Shown one piece after another: positions 36,298 to 48,093 of a DNA stretch of 64,000 nt. The position numbers and the translations under genes are program-made. Each line of letters opens with the position of its first letter. Within the stretch, counting starts at the first letter, position 1. Under the pieces are notes generated by a model. The model was not told where the DNA came from. It was given only the letters and a program-made list of their open reading frames with translations, and did no database searches. Source of the DNA: Plantago ovata. Its lineage: Eukaryota; Streptophyta; Magnoliopsida; Lamiales; Plantaginaceae. The stretch is taken from NCBI GenBank assembly GCA_028274465.1, contig CM051455.1:122919462-122983461 (forward strand), in the 5' to 3' direction.

Positions 36298-37123
36298 TTA
36301 TAGGGTGTCATCAGGTCTTCTGGTATGCGTGGTAGTTTCAATTATAGGCCGGATAGGAACAAATCCTCCATTAGTATCATCATTGCCCGTATGGCCTTCA
36401 TTGTCACTACTGTCACGCACATCCTCACTAGTAGAGTTGTAGTGGCGGGTAGAATTCTCAAGATTAGCCGCCGCTGTTATCGAATCCTCCATCCTGGAGC
36501 CCTCCAATAGGATGTGAACTGTTGAAGGGGAAAGGACAGTGGTATCAGGACCTCCCCCTCCAACGTTTTACACCACGAGAAGGTTACAGTAAGCTGCTCG
36601 GATACTCAGGAGTCTACCATCTTTTCCAATGTCGACCACATTCTCTACGGTTGATCCGACCGATGTCTATATGATGCTCCCTTTAGAGGCAGGCAAGGGG
36701 CACCCCAACGAGGGGCTGGGCACCCATGTCATTATGTTTTGGAACCAAGCTAGCGCTTCGGAATCTTCTAGCAACTACGAACTCAAGATTGAATCCGTCG
36801 CGGCAAGATTGTCCTGGTGCCTTCCAGTTCACTCGAACTTTGCAGTCCTCGTGATTGAGTGCTGACGTAATAATGGTTTCTGTCCCTTCGGTGGTGCATG
36901 AATAGGCATAGGAGTCCTTACTCCAGGTGTACTCTAGCTTCTCCTCTTGGATAATCCACGACGTTATTGCAAAACCCCTTGGCTCGAACGCACATCTAAC
37001 GAGGTCACTCTTCTTGACATGGTTGTAATCGATCCCCCTCCAATACTTCATAGTAATCATACGGGAATGCTCCTTTCCCTTGGCATGGTTCCTACAAACA
37101 ACAGTTAGTACCTCGTATGACAC
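36298..37123 (-). pseudogene. Gypsy element 1, second ORF slot, degenerate
   Basis: It starts after TTGTTTGTAG|GAACCATG (about 37100-37085), the same junction context as ORF2 of element 2, but frame is lost within a few codons. A long open stretch (KYWRGIDYNHVKKSDLVRCA, FAITSWIIQEEKLEYTWSKD) and a later acidic piece (DVRDSSDNEGHTGNDDTN) follow. By eye I find no similarity to the element-2 ORF2 domain. Either fast decay or a different captured sequence; I do not recognise a family. Confidence 0.4.
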
Positions 37124-37237
37124 AAAACTGACTCATGCATATGCTAGTGCAAGAACAAAACACACAAGTGATACGATCAACAATCAAGCTCCCCAAACCT
37201 TTAATGTCTAGCCTAGCTTCTTCATCATGCAACATAC

Positions 37238-38514
37238 TGATGAATGTGTATTTTACACTTTCATTCGAGTCTTTTTCACCTATTTTAGCTATCCTCTATG
37301 TTAATTTAGCTATATTTTAGTACATTTTATTAGAATAGTGTCACGTTTCCCTTTAGATTTTATTTTACAGGTTTTGGTTGAAATTCGGAGATTTCGGGGC
37401 AATTATATTGAAGTCTACAAGGAATTGGTGTTCCAGAAGCCTATTTGGAGTATCTTAAGGTTTCCGGATAGGATTTGGAGTCTAGGGGCCGAATCTGGAG
37501 GTTAGAAGGCTACTAGAAGTCATAAACCGAGTCCGAAAAGGTGAAGAAATCCAAATCCGCATCGAAAAATGCAGAAATTCCGCGAAATATTAGGGGGCGA
37601 ACCGCCGCATCACCGGGCGAACCGCCCCAGAGGAAATTCGGGGCCTATATATAGAGCTCAAGTTTTTCTCCGAAAATCATATCTTTCCAAGCCTACTTTC
37701 TCACCTCTCTCTATAGTTTTAGGTAGGAACTTCCCGGGGTCTGTCCTGGGAGTTCCGTAGCTTAGGGGATACTTTTTCATAGCAGATTGGAGCGCGTAGG
37801 ATCGCAATCATCCGGAGATTGACAACCTTCGGTAACTTTGTATCTTACAGTTTTTATCTACTTATTTTATTCTTCTTTCAATATGTTTTCTTCTATGATT
37901 GCTATTGATTGCATGCCTATTATGAGTAGCTAAACTTATCATTGGTGGTAGTATGTGAATTCTTAGCGAGGGAAGATAATCATGCTAATGGCTATATCGC
38001 GCATTATACTCCGTGTCTTTGCTTTATTTCGTTGATCAGTTGCAATCAAAATTCTCGTATGCTGTATTGATCATTATGCACACTTGGACACTTGTCGACC
38101 AATCAGACCAATTATCTTCGTAGTGTTGAATAATTACGGAACACAATAGGACGTTAGTTGTTGACAAGTCAGACCCATATTATCTTCGTAGTGCTTAATA
38201 CTTGCAACAGGACACAAGATTGATTCAAAGATCTCTATGCAAGACCGAGGAATTTATGCATGATTATCGACCCATTATGTTAAGAAGGACCATACTATCA
38301 CCAATCTCCATTATCTGCTTGAAAACCCCTATTGCTTTCTATCTGCTGTTTTATATTCTCTTGTTAAATAGATAAAGCTAGTTATAGTCCTGAGAGAACG
38401 ACACTCGAGTCATTCTACTACTACACTACGGTTTTCGTTGTAGTTGTGGATTGCCTTTGGCTAAATAACAAATATTATTTGCTGAATCGAGACCTGACAA
38501 ATCTCCGTTCATCA
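37238..38514 (+). mobile_element. Solo gypsy LTR (1,277 bp) nested in element 1, TSD CATAC
   Basis: TGATGAATG … CCGTTCATCA flanked by CATAC at 37233-37237 and 38515-38519. Orientation is opposite to the host element. TATA box at 37646-37653, preceded by two GC palindromes at 37592-37629. Confidence 0.95.
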
Positions 38515-38519
38515 CATAC

Positions 38520-39488
38520 CAATGTAACTACTACATGCAATACATCACATTATGCTCTTACTAGACAACCAATATCCTAGATAACAAGGCTCAATTCATA
38601 CCATAGTAGCGAAAAATTCTAGCATCATAAATCCTCATCCTCAACAATTAAGCATTCTATCATCAAATCCACCAACATTACACCAATAAACACAATCATA
38701 AGCATGAAATCAAAGATAAAGACATATTGCATAACAAGATATATCATCTAGTAGCAAAATTTCCAAATCAATAATCCAAGCATAATTGAGCATGCAATTG
38801 ATAGTAAATAACACTTCTAATCACACAAATAACATACCCATGCATCAAATAAGCATAATTGAAGCTCAAATTAGAAAACCCCCAAATTCGAAAATTAGGG
38901 TTCTTAGGATGATACCTCATATCTGAAAATCTAATGCATTAGGACGAAATCTGTTCGGATGGGAAGATAGATCATGTAATAGGCTTCGTTTTAAGCTAAA
39001 GAACACTAAATTTGGTCAAGAAATGAAGAAGTTATGAAGATTTGAATGTAAAATCGCGTTTTTCGGTTTTTGGGGAGGAAGAATGATGAAGATATGAAGA
39101 AAATGAGGCAAAGAGGAAGAAATCCGCGTTTTTGAACTTCTGGGGCCGTGGGGCGATTCGCCCCTGGTGCGGGGCGAGTCGCCCCACACGGGGCGATTCG
39201 CCCCCCATGTGGGGCGGTTCGCCCCGTGTTCCCCGATGCGGGGAGACGGTCCTTCCGTCCGAAAACACAGTTTTTAATCCCCAAAACCAATTTTCTCATA
39301 AAACCACTCGAAAAATCTCACTCAAACATAAGCATATACGACACAGACATGAACAAATTCGCATATGAGAAGCAAATAGTTCAAGAATGAATGCATGCAG
39401 AAAAGCAGTAAAGAAAGCGATAAAAATTCCGGGTTGCCTCCCGGATAGCGTCATTGTTTAAAGTCTTTGACTCGACTCCTATCTGCGC
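38520..39488 (-). other. Gypsy element 1, leader upstream of second ORF
   Basis: AT-rich sequence between protease and the second ORF, homologous to 54750-55885 in element 2. It contains four GC palindromes (39150-39225) and no convincing coding sequence; the glycine/proline-rich frames over the palindromes are side effects of the repeat. Confidence 0.65.
39150..39225 (-). promoter_or_regulatory. Internal GC palindrome array (4 units)
   Basis: GGGGCGATTCGCCCC (39150, 39190), GGGGCGAGTCGCCCC (39171) and GGGGCGGTTCGCCCC (39211), spaced 21, 19 and 21 bp. The same module as in the LTR promoters, here between protease and ORF2. A second promoter or RNA structure are both possible. Confidence 0.55.
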
Positions 39489-41108
39489 CTATCTCTTCTT
39501 TTTGCGAGTACTAGGCTTCCCCTTCATTGATCTCCTCTCCATGCCACGAACCTGTGAATAAGAAAGAATATAGGCTGCAAGACCACAGTAGTGAGTAGTG
39601 AAAGAAATATCAGGCGGATCAGGTGGATCAGATATGGCTTTTAACACGTGTTGCTTGCCATCCACTTCAATAGTGCAAGTTCTTTGGTAGATGTCCATCA
39701 CGGAGCGTAGCTTAGTCAAGAACGTTCGCCCTAAGAGTATGACATCCCCCGTTCCAGGTGCAGACGCCGGCATAACTACAAAATTGGTGTATACAGATGC
39801 TTCACCAATCTTGACCAACACATTTTTCACAACGCCTTCGGGTCTCATAAAGGATCCATCCGCCAGTTGCACAATAGCCCTATGCTCAGATAGTTTTCCA
39901 ATGCTACTCTTTTCAAACACATTTAAAGGGAGTATGTTTGAGTAGGATCCCGTGTCTAGTGTGGCACGGACATCTTCAAGCTCACCAATCCCTACCTTAA
40001 CATCGAAACTTTTAGGGAGTGGCTCGGGATCCTCTTGCTCCTCCTCACTTTCGTCAGAACCAAGGTCCTTCTCTTCTTCCTTAGCCTGTAGAAGTTCCTC
40101 CTTCTTGCAACACTCGCACTTAGCTACCTTCTTGATGGTGATTTCGTCAGGTAGATCACCAGCCAATGTAATGGCATTCGACTTCTCAGTGTTGCTAGGC
40201 AGCTTGCCTTGCTCCCTACTTGCTCCTCGGTCGATCAACTCTTGCATTTTTTGATGGGCAAGCCTAGTGCTCTCTTCCAACCTATCGAGCCTTGCCCTAG
40301 TCTTCTTGGAATCTTCTTCATAACGTTTGAGAAAATTTGTGTGTGATCAACCATCTTTTGCAAGTTCTCCATCAGTTGAGCCGACTTCGACTTCGGTGGC
40401 TCTTTCGGAGCGGGGTTTTCGTAGTGATCATTACCATAGTTTAGCCTGCTACGGTCTTGGTTAGGGCCATAAGTTTGGTTAGCCGGTACATATCCTTGAT
40501 TGTTTCGGAATCCTCTTCTCCAAAATCCGCCTCGAGGGTTCCTACCGTCTTGTCCGTAGCTAACTTCTTGAGTACCAAACTCCGTAGCAAAGGCTTCTTC
40601 TTCGCCTCCTCGAGCCCAGTTGCCATCATCATACGCCAGCTCCGATCTACACATATGAGCCCCATGCCCATAGTTCTTGCATATTCGGCATACTTCGTTC
40701 GAAATAGTTGTTCCGGTGGCGCTCTTGAGGACTTGCTTCAGTTCGTTGGTAAAGCACTCGAATTTATCCCCATTCCTCTTATACATAGGGGCTTCTTGAG
40801 TTGGTGGAGCTTCAGGTCCACGTCTCCTAACCATTGCTCTTGGGTCCTTGAACTGCGAACCCTTACCAAAGAACAATCGCCGATCCCCTCATACGATCCT
40901 TGGTGGGTTGAACCCATGCTTTCAGTGGTCTAGCTTCTGCCATTCCGTCGATTTCCTTGAAAAGACTGTGTAGATATTCAGAGAAATCGGTATCCTCTAT
41001 TTCCTCTAGTGCGCTCCTTTCAAGTAGTCGCCTTCTTTGGTGGTAGACTCTGTCGATCTCAGCAATTGAATCAGCAAGCGGTGTTCCTGCAGAACGTGTA
41101 TGCGGCAT
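39489..41108 (-). pseudogene. Gypsy gag-protease, element 1
   Basis: ATG at 41106-41108 (MPHTRSAGTPLADSIAEIDR). After about 80 codons a deletion of roughly 520 bp (near 40864) removes the capsid core present in element 2. The frame resumes with an intact CCHC knuckle (CRICKNYGHGAHMC, about 40690-40650), a coiled linker, a Glu-rich tract, and a retropepsin-like domain with ATLDTGSYSN and VILLGRTFL. A 1-nt deletion near 40330 breaks the frame between knuckle and protease. It ends at 39489 with a Lys/Arg-rich tail and no RT. Capsid and maturation roles are family knowledge. Confidence 0.85.
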
Positions 41109-41233
41109 ACACTATTTGTAATAGACTAGGAAAGAAGTATCAGAGAGAGATTAAAAAGGAAAACTAAAACTAATAGAATTAGGAATCGAAAGCTGAAAAT
41201 ATAAACAAATTAAATAGAAAAAAGGAGTATAGT

Positions 41234-41250
41234 CCCCGGCAGCGGCGCCA
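41234..41250 (-). promoter_or_regulatory. Primer-binding site, tRNA-Asp type
   Basis: On the minus strand TGGCGCCGCTGCCGGGG, three bases after the 5' LTR end. It differs by one base from the TGGCGCCGTTGCCGGGG site that Athila/Tat elements use with tRNA-Asp. Confidence 0.8.
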
Positions 41251-41253
41251 ATT

Positions 41254-42525
41254 TGATGAACGGAGATTTGTCGGGTCTCGATTCAGCAAATAAATTTGTT
41301 ATTTAGCCAAAGGAAATCCACAACTACAACGAAAACCGTAGTGTAGCAGTAGAATGACTCGAGTGTCGTTCTCTCAGGACTATAACTAGCTTTATCTATT
41401 TAACTAGAGAATATAAAACAGCAGACGTAAAAGCAAAGGGTTTTTCTAACAGATAATGGAGATTGGTGATAGTATGATCCTTCAAACCATAACGGGTCGA
41501 TAATCATGCGTAAATTCCTCGGTCTTGCATGGAGATCTTTGATCAATCTAATGTCCTGTTGCAATTATTAAGCAGTACGAAGATAACGATTCTGACAAGT
41601 CAAGCACTATTGTCCTATTGTGTTCCGTAATTATTCAACACTATGAAGATAAACTCGCGAATAGGTCGACGAGGGTCCAATTGTGCATAATAATTAATAC
41701 AACATACGAGAATTTAGGCTGAGCCTGATCAACGAAATAAAGCAATAACACGGAGTATAATGCGCGATATAGCCATTAGCGTGATTATCTTCCCTTCGCT
41801 AAGAATTCACATACTACCACCAACGATAGGTTTAGCTACTCATAATAGGCATGCAATCAACAGAAATCATAGAAGAAAACATGTTGAAAGATAAATAAAA
41901 ATAAGTAGAATAAACTGTAAGATACAAAGTTACCGAAGGTTGTCAATCTCCGGAGAATTGCGATCCTACAAGCTCCAATCTGCTATGAAAAAGTGTCCCC
42001 TAAGCTACGAACCCCCAGAACAGGCTCTGGGAAGTCCCTACCTAAAACTACAGAGAAAGGTGAGAAAGTAGGTCTGGAAAAGTATGAATTTCGGAGAAAA
42101 TCTGAGCAACTATATATAGGCCTCGAAATACTGTGAGGCGGTTCGCCCCACACATCGGGCGGTTCGCCCCGGCGACTTTTTCGCGGAATTCCGCGTTTTC
42201 GACGCGTTTTTGGATTTCTTCCCCTTTTCGGACTCGGTTTCTGTCTTCTAGTGGCCTTCTAACCTCCAGATTCGACCCCTAGACTCCAAATCCTATCCGG
42301 AAACCTTCAGATACTCCAAATAGGCTTCTAGAACACCAATTCCTTGTCAACTTCAATATAATTGCCCTGAAATCCTCGATTTTCAACCAAACCTGTAAAA
42401 TAAAATCTAAAGGGAAACGTGACACTATTCTAATAAAATGCACTAAAATATAGCTAAATTAACATAGAGGATAGCTAAAATAGGTGAAAAAGACTCGAAT
42501 GAAAGTGTAAAATACACATTCATCA
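41254..42525 (-). repeat. 5' LTR of gypsy element 1 (1,272 bp)
   Basis: TGATGAACGG … CATTCATCA. Near-identical to 33403-34694, which indicates a fairly recent insertion. Two GC palindromes (42134-42171) next to the TATA box at 42111-42118. Confidence 0.93.
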
Positions 42526-42530
42526 GTCAG

Positions 42531-43901
42531 CTTGCTGATTTGCAGTATCTTGATGTTCAGTCTCAGCAACTGTCAGCTTAATTCCACCAGCATCAGGACT
42601 AGGACCTTGATTATCATCATCATCATCCTTTTTGTCCTTGGAATCTTTTCCTTCATCATCACTTGGATCTTTTGGGATATTTTTATCCTCTTCTTCTTCA
42701 TCATCGTCCGTCAGTATAACTAACTCAAGATGTTTGTACATTGCTGCGCTTGTAACTTCCTCTTCTTCATTGATTTTGTGGGGATCAGCCACCACGGGTA
42801 CAAAGGAACCCTTGAGCATCACAACTTGTTCAGCTGGAGAGGCACTCTTGAATTTAGTTTTCATATTCTCTCTGATTAGAGCAATCAGACTAGAGCTCAT
42901 GAGCTGAGAATATGTCAACTCTTCTGGAAGTATGGAATGTACAAACGTCTCGAGTCTCAGAAAAGAAAGTCTCTTTTTCTCGTTGGACAGATGAAGGTGA
43001 AGATCGGAGAAATCCATCCTTTTGTACCTTTGCCAGTTGCTGACAGATTTAGCAACTCTGGTCAAGGTAGTTCTCTTGAAGTTTGAGTAAAGTTCTTTTG
43101 AACTTACTTCCAAATCTTCAGTGATGTGAACCACTTAAGTGGTCTCCTTTTGAGCCTGAAAAAGAATAATATTAAGTTCAGGAAGATTTGGAAAATAGTT
43201 TTAGAGTCTAAAACTGGAACATGATTTACCTGCTGAAGTTCAGCAAGCTCATGTTGCACACTTTGTTGTGCTGGCACTATTTCCATTGCTTCAGGAGCTT
43301 AAGAAGCATCCTTGAATTGGTCATCCTGAAATAATTTTAAGTTAGATACAAGTACTAAGTTGTCAAACTTATTTGAATTACCAAAAACGTCATCTACCTG
43401 CTGAACAGGAGTTGTGGATTCTGGTGTAGAAGTTTCAGCAATCTTCTGACTTGTATCTTGAGAAGTCTGTAACGAAACAATAATATCAGCAAAAGATATA
43501 GTTTTAAATATTGAAGTTTTGCTTATGTCTGAGTTAACTACCTGCTGAAGAAGGGCAGGTGGTGACTCAGTCCTTTCAGCAATGACAACATCTTCATTAT
43601 CTGAGACTTGTTCTTCAGCAGACTTCTTTTCTTGCTCTATTTGAGAAGGCTGTGCAGATTCAGCAGTCTCCCCTGTCTCTGAAATGACAAGTTGAGCAGA
43701 GACATCTTGACCTTTAAGTTCACTGCTAGTCATGAACACATCTATTGACTTGTTGGAGTTGTCATCAATCTCCAAATCCATTTGCTGGCTTAGTTCTGTC
43801 AGCACCAGCTGAACTTTGTCAATGGATGTTTTTGGTGAACTAGGTCCAATATTCTCAGCATTACGATATGCGTCGTCGAATAGTGTCTCTTGTGGTGTTT
43901 C
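42531..43901 (-). pseudogene. SIRE-like 3' ORF copy 2, middle part
   Basis: Continues the frame of 31271-33402 across the gypsy TSD. It includes the acidic tract (DDDEEEEDKNIPKDPSDDEG), a YKRMDFSDLHLHLSNEKKRL segment and an upstream Gln/Glu/Ser-rich part. Two stops not present in copy 1 (at about 43133-43135 and 43300-43302, both TAA) and an indel near 43180 disrupt it. The sequence is cut at 43901 by a family-1 solo LTR and resumes at 45985. Confidence 0.75.
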
Positions 43902-45979
43902 TGATAGTGTATATGTCCTAGAGACAGTCCTTATTAAGGGCATGGAGCCCTTATAGAGGGCATATATGTACTATTACACAGGTCAACGTAATATAATATA
44001 TGTTTGTTGCTTTTACTATTGAGTATCGCTTTCATATTTATATTACACCAGGCATGCAGCATGTCATATCTCTATTTCTGTCTGTATTGATATTAAACAT
44101 GTCCCCTCGGATAGATGACCGATCACACAGATAGTGGGAGCTATGTGAGTTATCATCTATCCCAAACTCTCCCTAGTCGAGGTTCATCTCGGATGTAGGG
44201 GTCTGAATGAACCAGATGAGACTAGTATGCGTGGAGGTTATACTTGTTGGAGCAAGTGTGAGCCGATCCCACGGCCACGGAACGGATTGTGGGACAATCG
44301 AGAAACGTTCCCATAACTGCGCATAGTTTTTCGAAGAAGGTTTATCGAACAATGGAAGTACCCACCGGACACTCCCATCGATGTATACTCTACACCGAAG
44401 TGTCTATGGAAACCGGTAAGTTGTCGAAGTGATGCCAGTCGTCCTTTGGACTTACAGGACTTTATCATCACATTTGTTGCCCCATATCCTTGGTGGACCC
44501 GTCGATGTCAGCTCTGAATAAGCAGTTGACCTAAGACATGATCCAGGATTATGGCTACATACAAATGGGGATGATAAGTGTTTCTGTGAAGGATTCATCT
44601 CTCAAGTGTAGCACAGGAGAGTACTGCTCATAGTCTTCATAGTTGTCTTGGTAAAGTCACTGGCCAGTGCATTGATATATTATGATGGTCATAAGTATAT
44701 CTTAGTAACCAAGCAACTCCCTGAGACGCCCATGGATGTATTATTGGGATAGACACATCATCGATCCTAGATGCATTCGAGTCAGTCAGATGAAGGGACG
44801 TTACCATCGCCGCGTTGAGCGCAACAGACTTCCCAACGAAAGGGTTTGCTTTGAGAAACCTCTCAAACGTCCTCATGTATTAATATTGCAAATGGAACCG
44901 TCTAGGAATTCCATTTTGCCTAGTCTAGGACTTGCTTAATACAATGAGGCCCTATGGGTCACACTATGTGGTGATTCAGCTTATCAGAATATCCTTGAAG
45001 ATGGAATCGCAATTAATTTGGAATTAATTGTGATTGATGGATTATAATTGATTTGGAATTAATTATAATATTGAGTGGATCAATTATTGATTTGAAATTA
45101 TTAATTGAATTGGCTAATTAATTGTATTTTATGTAAATACAATTAAAGATTATATTTTGGAAATATAATAGAGGTTTGATTTGAAAGGATATGTTAATTC
45201 AGAATTAACATATGCACATGGGCAAAATCTACTTGGAGTTCGAATTGCCTTAGAACTATAAGTGGGTCCCAAATTGGGACCCACCTATATCCCGTAGGAA
45301 ATGAGCGCGCGCGCGTTGGAGGTGGAGTAGGGGAAGGAGTTCGACTCTTCCCCTATTAGAAGTCCAAGGGATAAGTTAGATTTTCCTGATTGAGTTTTAA
45401 TTTGATCTAGACTCTATATTGGTTTCCTAGTGCGATAAGAATTAGATTCTTATTCCTTTACGAAGTCTAATTGCTTATGCTTTAGACTTCTATTGACTAC
45501 TATATATAGTAGACTATTAGAGAGTTTTTGACATACAGTTCAATAGACATTCACACAGTTGAATACCCAGTTTTCTTAGAGAAACTAAAAACTCTCCCCT
45601 CCTCTATAAGCCACACGCGCGCGCCACCCTTGCCGGAGGAATCGCCGCCCCGTCTTCTTGGTCACACAAAGAATATCCGAGCATTTTTCCGATAGGCTGT
45701 TCATCCGTGGATACCAAGGTTGAGGTTCTAGGAGCTGGAAACTAACTCTTATTGTCTTGTAGATAATCAGAGTATTGCAGATATCTTCGACTTCAACGAA
45801 GGAGAAGATACACCGGATTATTACGAAGACTTGGAAGCTGCTTTGGAAGTAAGGTTAGTCTTCTAATTGAAGTGTTTATATATATACGACATATACATAA
45901 TCAATTAACCTTTATGTTAAGAAATTTTTTGAAATTCCGCTGCGTACCCTAGGGGTAACTCTGACCGTATTTTCTTACA
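43902..45979 (+). mobile_element. Solo LTR of family-1 copia (2,078 bp), TSD GTTTC
   Basis: TGATAGTGTATATG … TTTTCTTACA between GTTTC at 43897-43901 and 45980-45984. It matches 505-2597 in reverse and the LTR start at 63809. Features include the GTGGGTCCC/GGGACCCAC inverted repeat (45262-45284), a (GC)n tract at 45304-45316 and a TATA-like ACTATATATAGTAG near 45500. Confidence 0.95.
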
Positions 45980-45984
45980 GTTTC

Positions 45985-47307
45985 AGCAACCTTTGGGACT
46001 TGAACCATTGCAGTCTCAGCAACTGGTTCTTCAGTAATTACAGCTTCAGTAACTGCAGTTTCAACAACTTGATGAGTTGCTTGTTCAACAACCATCTTTT
46101 CAGCAGCACTATCAGCAAGTGCTGCGTTTCTCAGATCAGCAGCAATATCACTTGCTGGTTCTAGAGTGTGGTCATCTAGATTATCTACAATGTAGATATC
46201 TGGGACTGGGGAAGGAATTTCGTTTCCACTGCCTTGTTGTCTTATTTCAGTAGATGTATCAACGTTAAGTTGATTGTGGAAGGCTTCTGCAAACACTTCA
46301 ACATTGCTGAAGGCTTCTGCAAACACTTCAACAACATCTACTGGAGTGCTTGTGTTTCAACAACTCCTGGAGCATCATCCGAAAGATCATGGACAATTGG
46401 AATGGTCTTTCGAGCCATTGTTTTCTTTCTTGGGTAAGTCTTTGTCCGTTTCTTCTTGGGGATGGGGTCAGCTGATGACGCTGCAGTTTGAGTGTCATCA
46501 TCAGCTTTCCTCTTTTTCTTCTTAGATTTTTCTAGTTTCTCTCGAGCAGCAACATCTGCAGCTGTTGCAATTTCAGCAACGGCTGTTGTACACTTACCTT
46601 GTTGATCACCATCTGTAGCAGTTGCATTCATTGACTGATTTTCAGTCTCAGCAACATTTGCAGCTGTTGGATACCTGTCTTGCTGACTAACACTGACAAC
46701 ATTTGCAGTTGTTGTCTTCTTTGACTTCTTGTCAGCAAGCTTAGGTCCATTCTGCTTGTAGAAGGCTCTTCCCACATTGCATACTGATTTCTTAATCGGC
46801 AATGTGTTTGTCAGCTGAATCCTGAAGTGTTCGAGGATATAGCATATTTTTAGTCCATACATGACTGGGAAGGTAGGTGAGACTGTGTTGTCTTCAACCT
46901 TTACCTTGAATTTAGTAACACAATCAACAATTCTGTTAAAAATGTACTTGGCCCAGTTGAGCTCAGTTTTGTTCTCATGTATATCCATCAGCAATGGCCA
47001 CCTTCTCAAGCCAACATGGTCTATTCCTCCAACTTGGGAGTCTAAGACTTTGATTAGTAGCAGAGCTACTAGACCAAGCGAATGGCAAAGATTTTTCCTC
47101 TTTACGTGCTTTGTCCAAGTCACACGAGCAATCTCGCCTTTCTTCATTCTTTCATTTCTGACATCACTATAGAAGGCTTCTATTTCTTCATCAGTGGTAG
47201 TGATGTCATCTTCAGTTCCAGTAGTTGGAATCTGAAAGATGTTGGCTAAATCAATCCATTTCAGGATGATTTGCACACCTTGAATTGTGGTAGAAATCAC
47301 TTTGCAG
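45985..47307 (-). pseudogene. SIRE-like 3' ORF copy 2, N-terminal part
   Basis: The most N-terminal piece visible. It has a globular region (HSLGLVALLLIKVLDSQVGG, NWAKYIFNRIVDC, YGLKICYILEHFRIQL) reminiscent of the 'putative plant transposon protein' domain (PF20167-like), then Lys-rich and Ala/Thr-rich segments and a 27-bp tandem repeat at 46285-46338 (FAEAF twice). A 1-nt shift near 46335 splits it. The upstream part is lost at 47307, where GC-rich foreign sequence begins. The domain suggestion is from pattern only. Confidence 0.6.
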
Positions 47308-47430
47308 TGCCTGCGCCTGCAGTCTGCGGACGCAGGCGCCCGTGCGTCGCGGGCGCCGGGCGCCTGCGGCTGCGGCGCCCGTGCCGCAGGCGCCGGGCGC
47401 CCGCGGCCGCAGGCACGGTAGGGGACGGGA
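47308..47430. other. GC-rich block at a junction
   Basis: Starts TGCCTGCGCC right after the truncated ORF and consists of overlapping GGCGCC(C/G)G and CGCAGGCG motifs with strong inverted symmetry, in sharp contrast to the AT-rich flanks. It probably marks the edge of a separate insertion; no TSD was found. Confidence 0.5.
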
Positions 47431-47914
47431 CTAGATCCCGTCCCATGTTTTAATATATATATATTTTTCCGGGTTGGACCCAAATCGAATTTTGAAAATT
47501 TTGAGGATTGAATTTTATATTTGGAATATAAATATGATTTAATTGTAATTGTTTTTAACTAGAGGGATTAAATTTAATTAGTATAAAGTTAAAGGGCTTA
47601 TTTGTAATTTATCAATTTATTGTTTATTGCAAATTAGTCCTTCTACTTTTGAATTTTAGATTTAACACCTCCAAGGTTTCAAAAATTACAATTAAGTCCT
47701 TCGGGTTTTCGAAAATTGCTACTTGGTCAATAGAATTTTCAATTTTTCAATCTAGTCCAAATTTTCAATTATTTCATAGAGATTATAAGTATGGGATTAT
47801 AATTTTCATAATGAAATTATGAAGTCATTTGGCATCCACATAGGCTACTAGTTGTTTTGTTTGCTCGATATTGTTTGACAATGCATGTTTAAATACCAAG
47901 TATTTTACTTTCCG
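47431..47914. other. AT-rich region, possible LTR interior
   Basis: No ORF. LTR-like wording (for example a GGATTAAATTTAATTAG stretch and AATTAAGTCCTTC) but no match to the family-1 LTR that I can see. Confidence 0.4.
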
Positions 47915-48087
47915 TTCGACCGCTATGCATGCGAGGGTAGGCGGCGCCCTCTTATATGTCGGACCGCATATTTTATGTATGGGTAGGCGGCACCCATTAT
48001 GTGCTTGACCGCGTTTAGAACTAGAATGGATAGGCGGCATCCATTACGTGTAGACCGCTCATGCATGATGGGTAGGCGGCGCCCTTG
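47915..48087 (+). repeat. Tandem repeat, four ~45-bp units
   Basis: Each unit has GACCGC (47918, 47962, 48007, 48053) followed about 12-24 bp later by GGGTAGGCGGCGCCC or a variant (47935, 47981, 48027, 48070). Spacing is 43-46 bp. The same pattern occurs at 11765-11850 inside CACTA 1. Confidence 0.85.
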
Positions 48088-48093
48088 TTTGTT

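Larger units (their letters stand above)
33403..42525 (-). mobile_element. Complete gypsy element 1 (9,123 bp), Athila-like, lacks RT/INT, TSD GTCAG
   Basis: Two LTRs (33403-34694 and 41254-42525) in the same minus orientation, flanked by GTCAG at 33398-33402 and 42526-42530. The PBS is 41234-41250; the PPT side is about 34695-34715. Between them: gag-protease (39489-41108), a leader with GC palindromes (39150-39225), a degenerate second ORF slot (36298-37123), a long 3' region, and a nested solo LTR (37238-38514). No reverse transcriptase, RNase H or integrase is present anywhere, so it depended on a partner for transposition. PBS and protein wording suggest the Athila/Tat group. Confidence 0.93.

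Noticed and set aside
39006-39390. Gly/Arg/Pro-rich ORFs on both strands over the GC palindromes
   Set aside because: They are by-products of the palindromic repeat, which reads open in several frames; no homologous frame is kept in element 2.
47915-48087. CRISPR-like array
   Set aside because: The spacers are similar in length only by tandem duplication, the units are diverged, and the setting is a plant retrotransposon leader.
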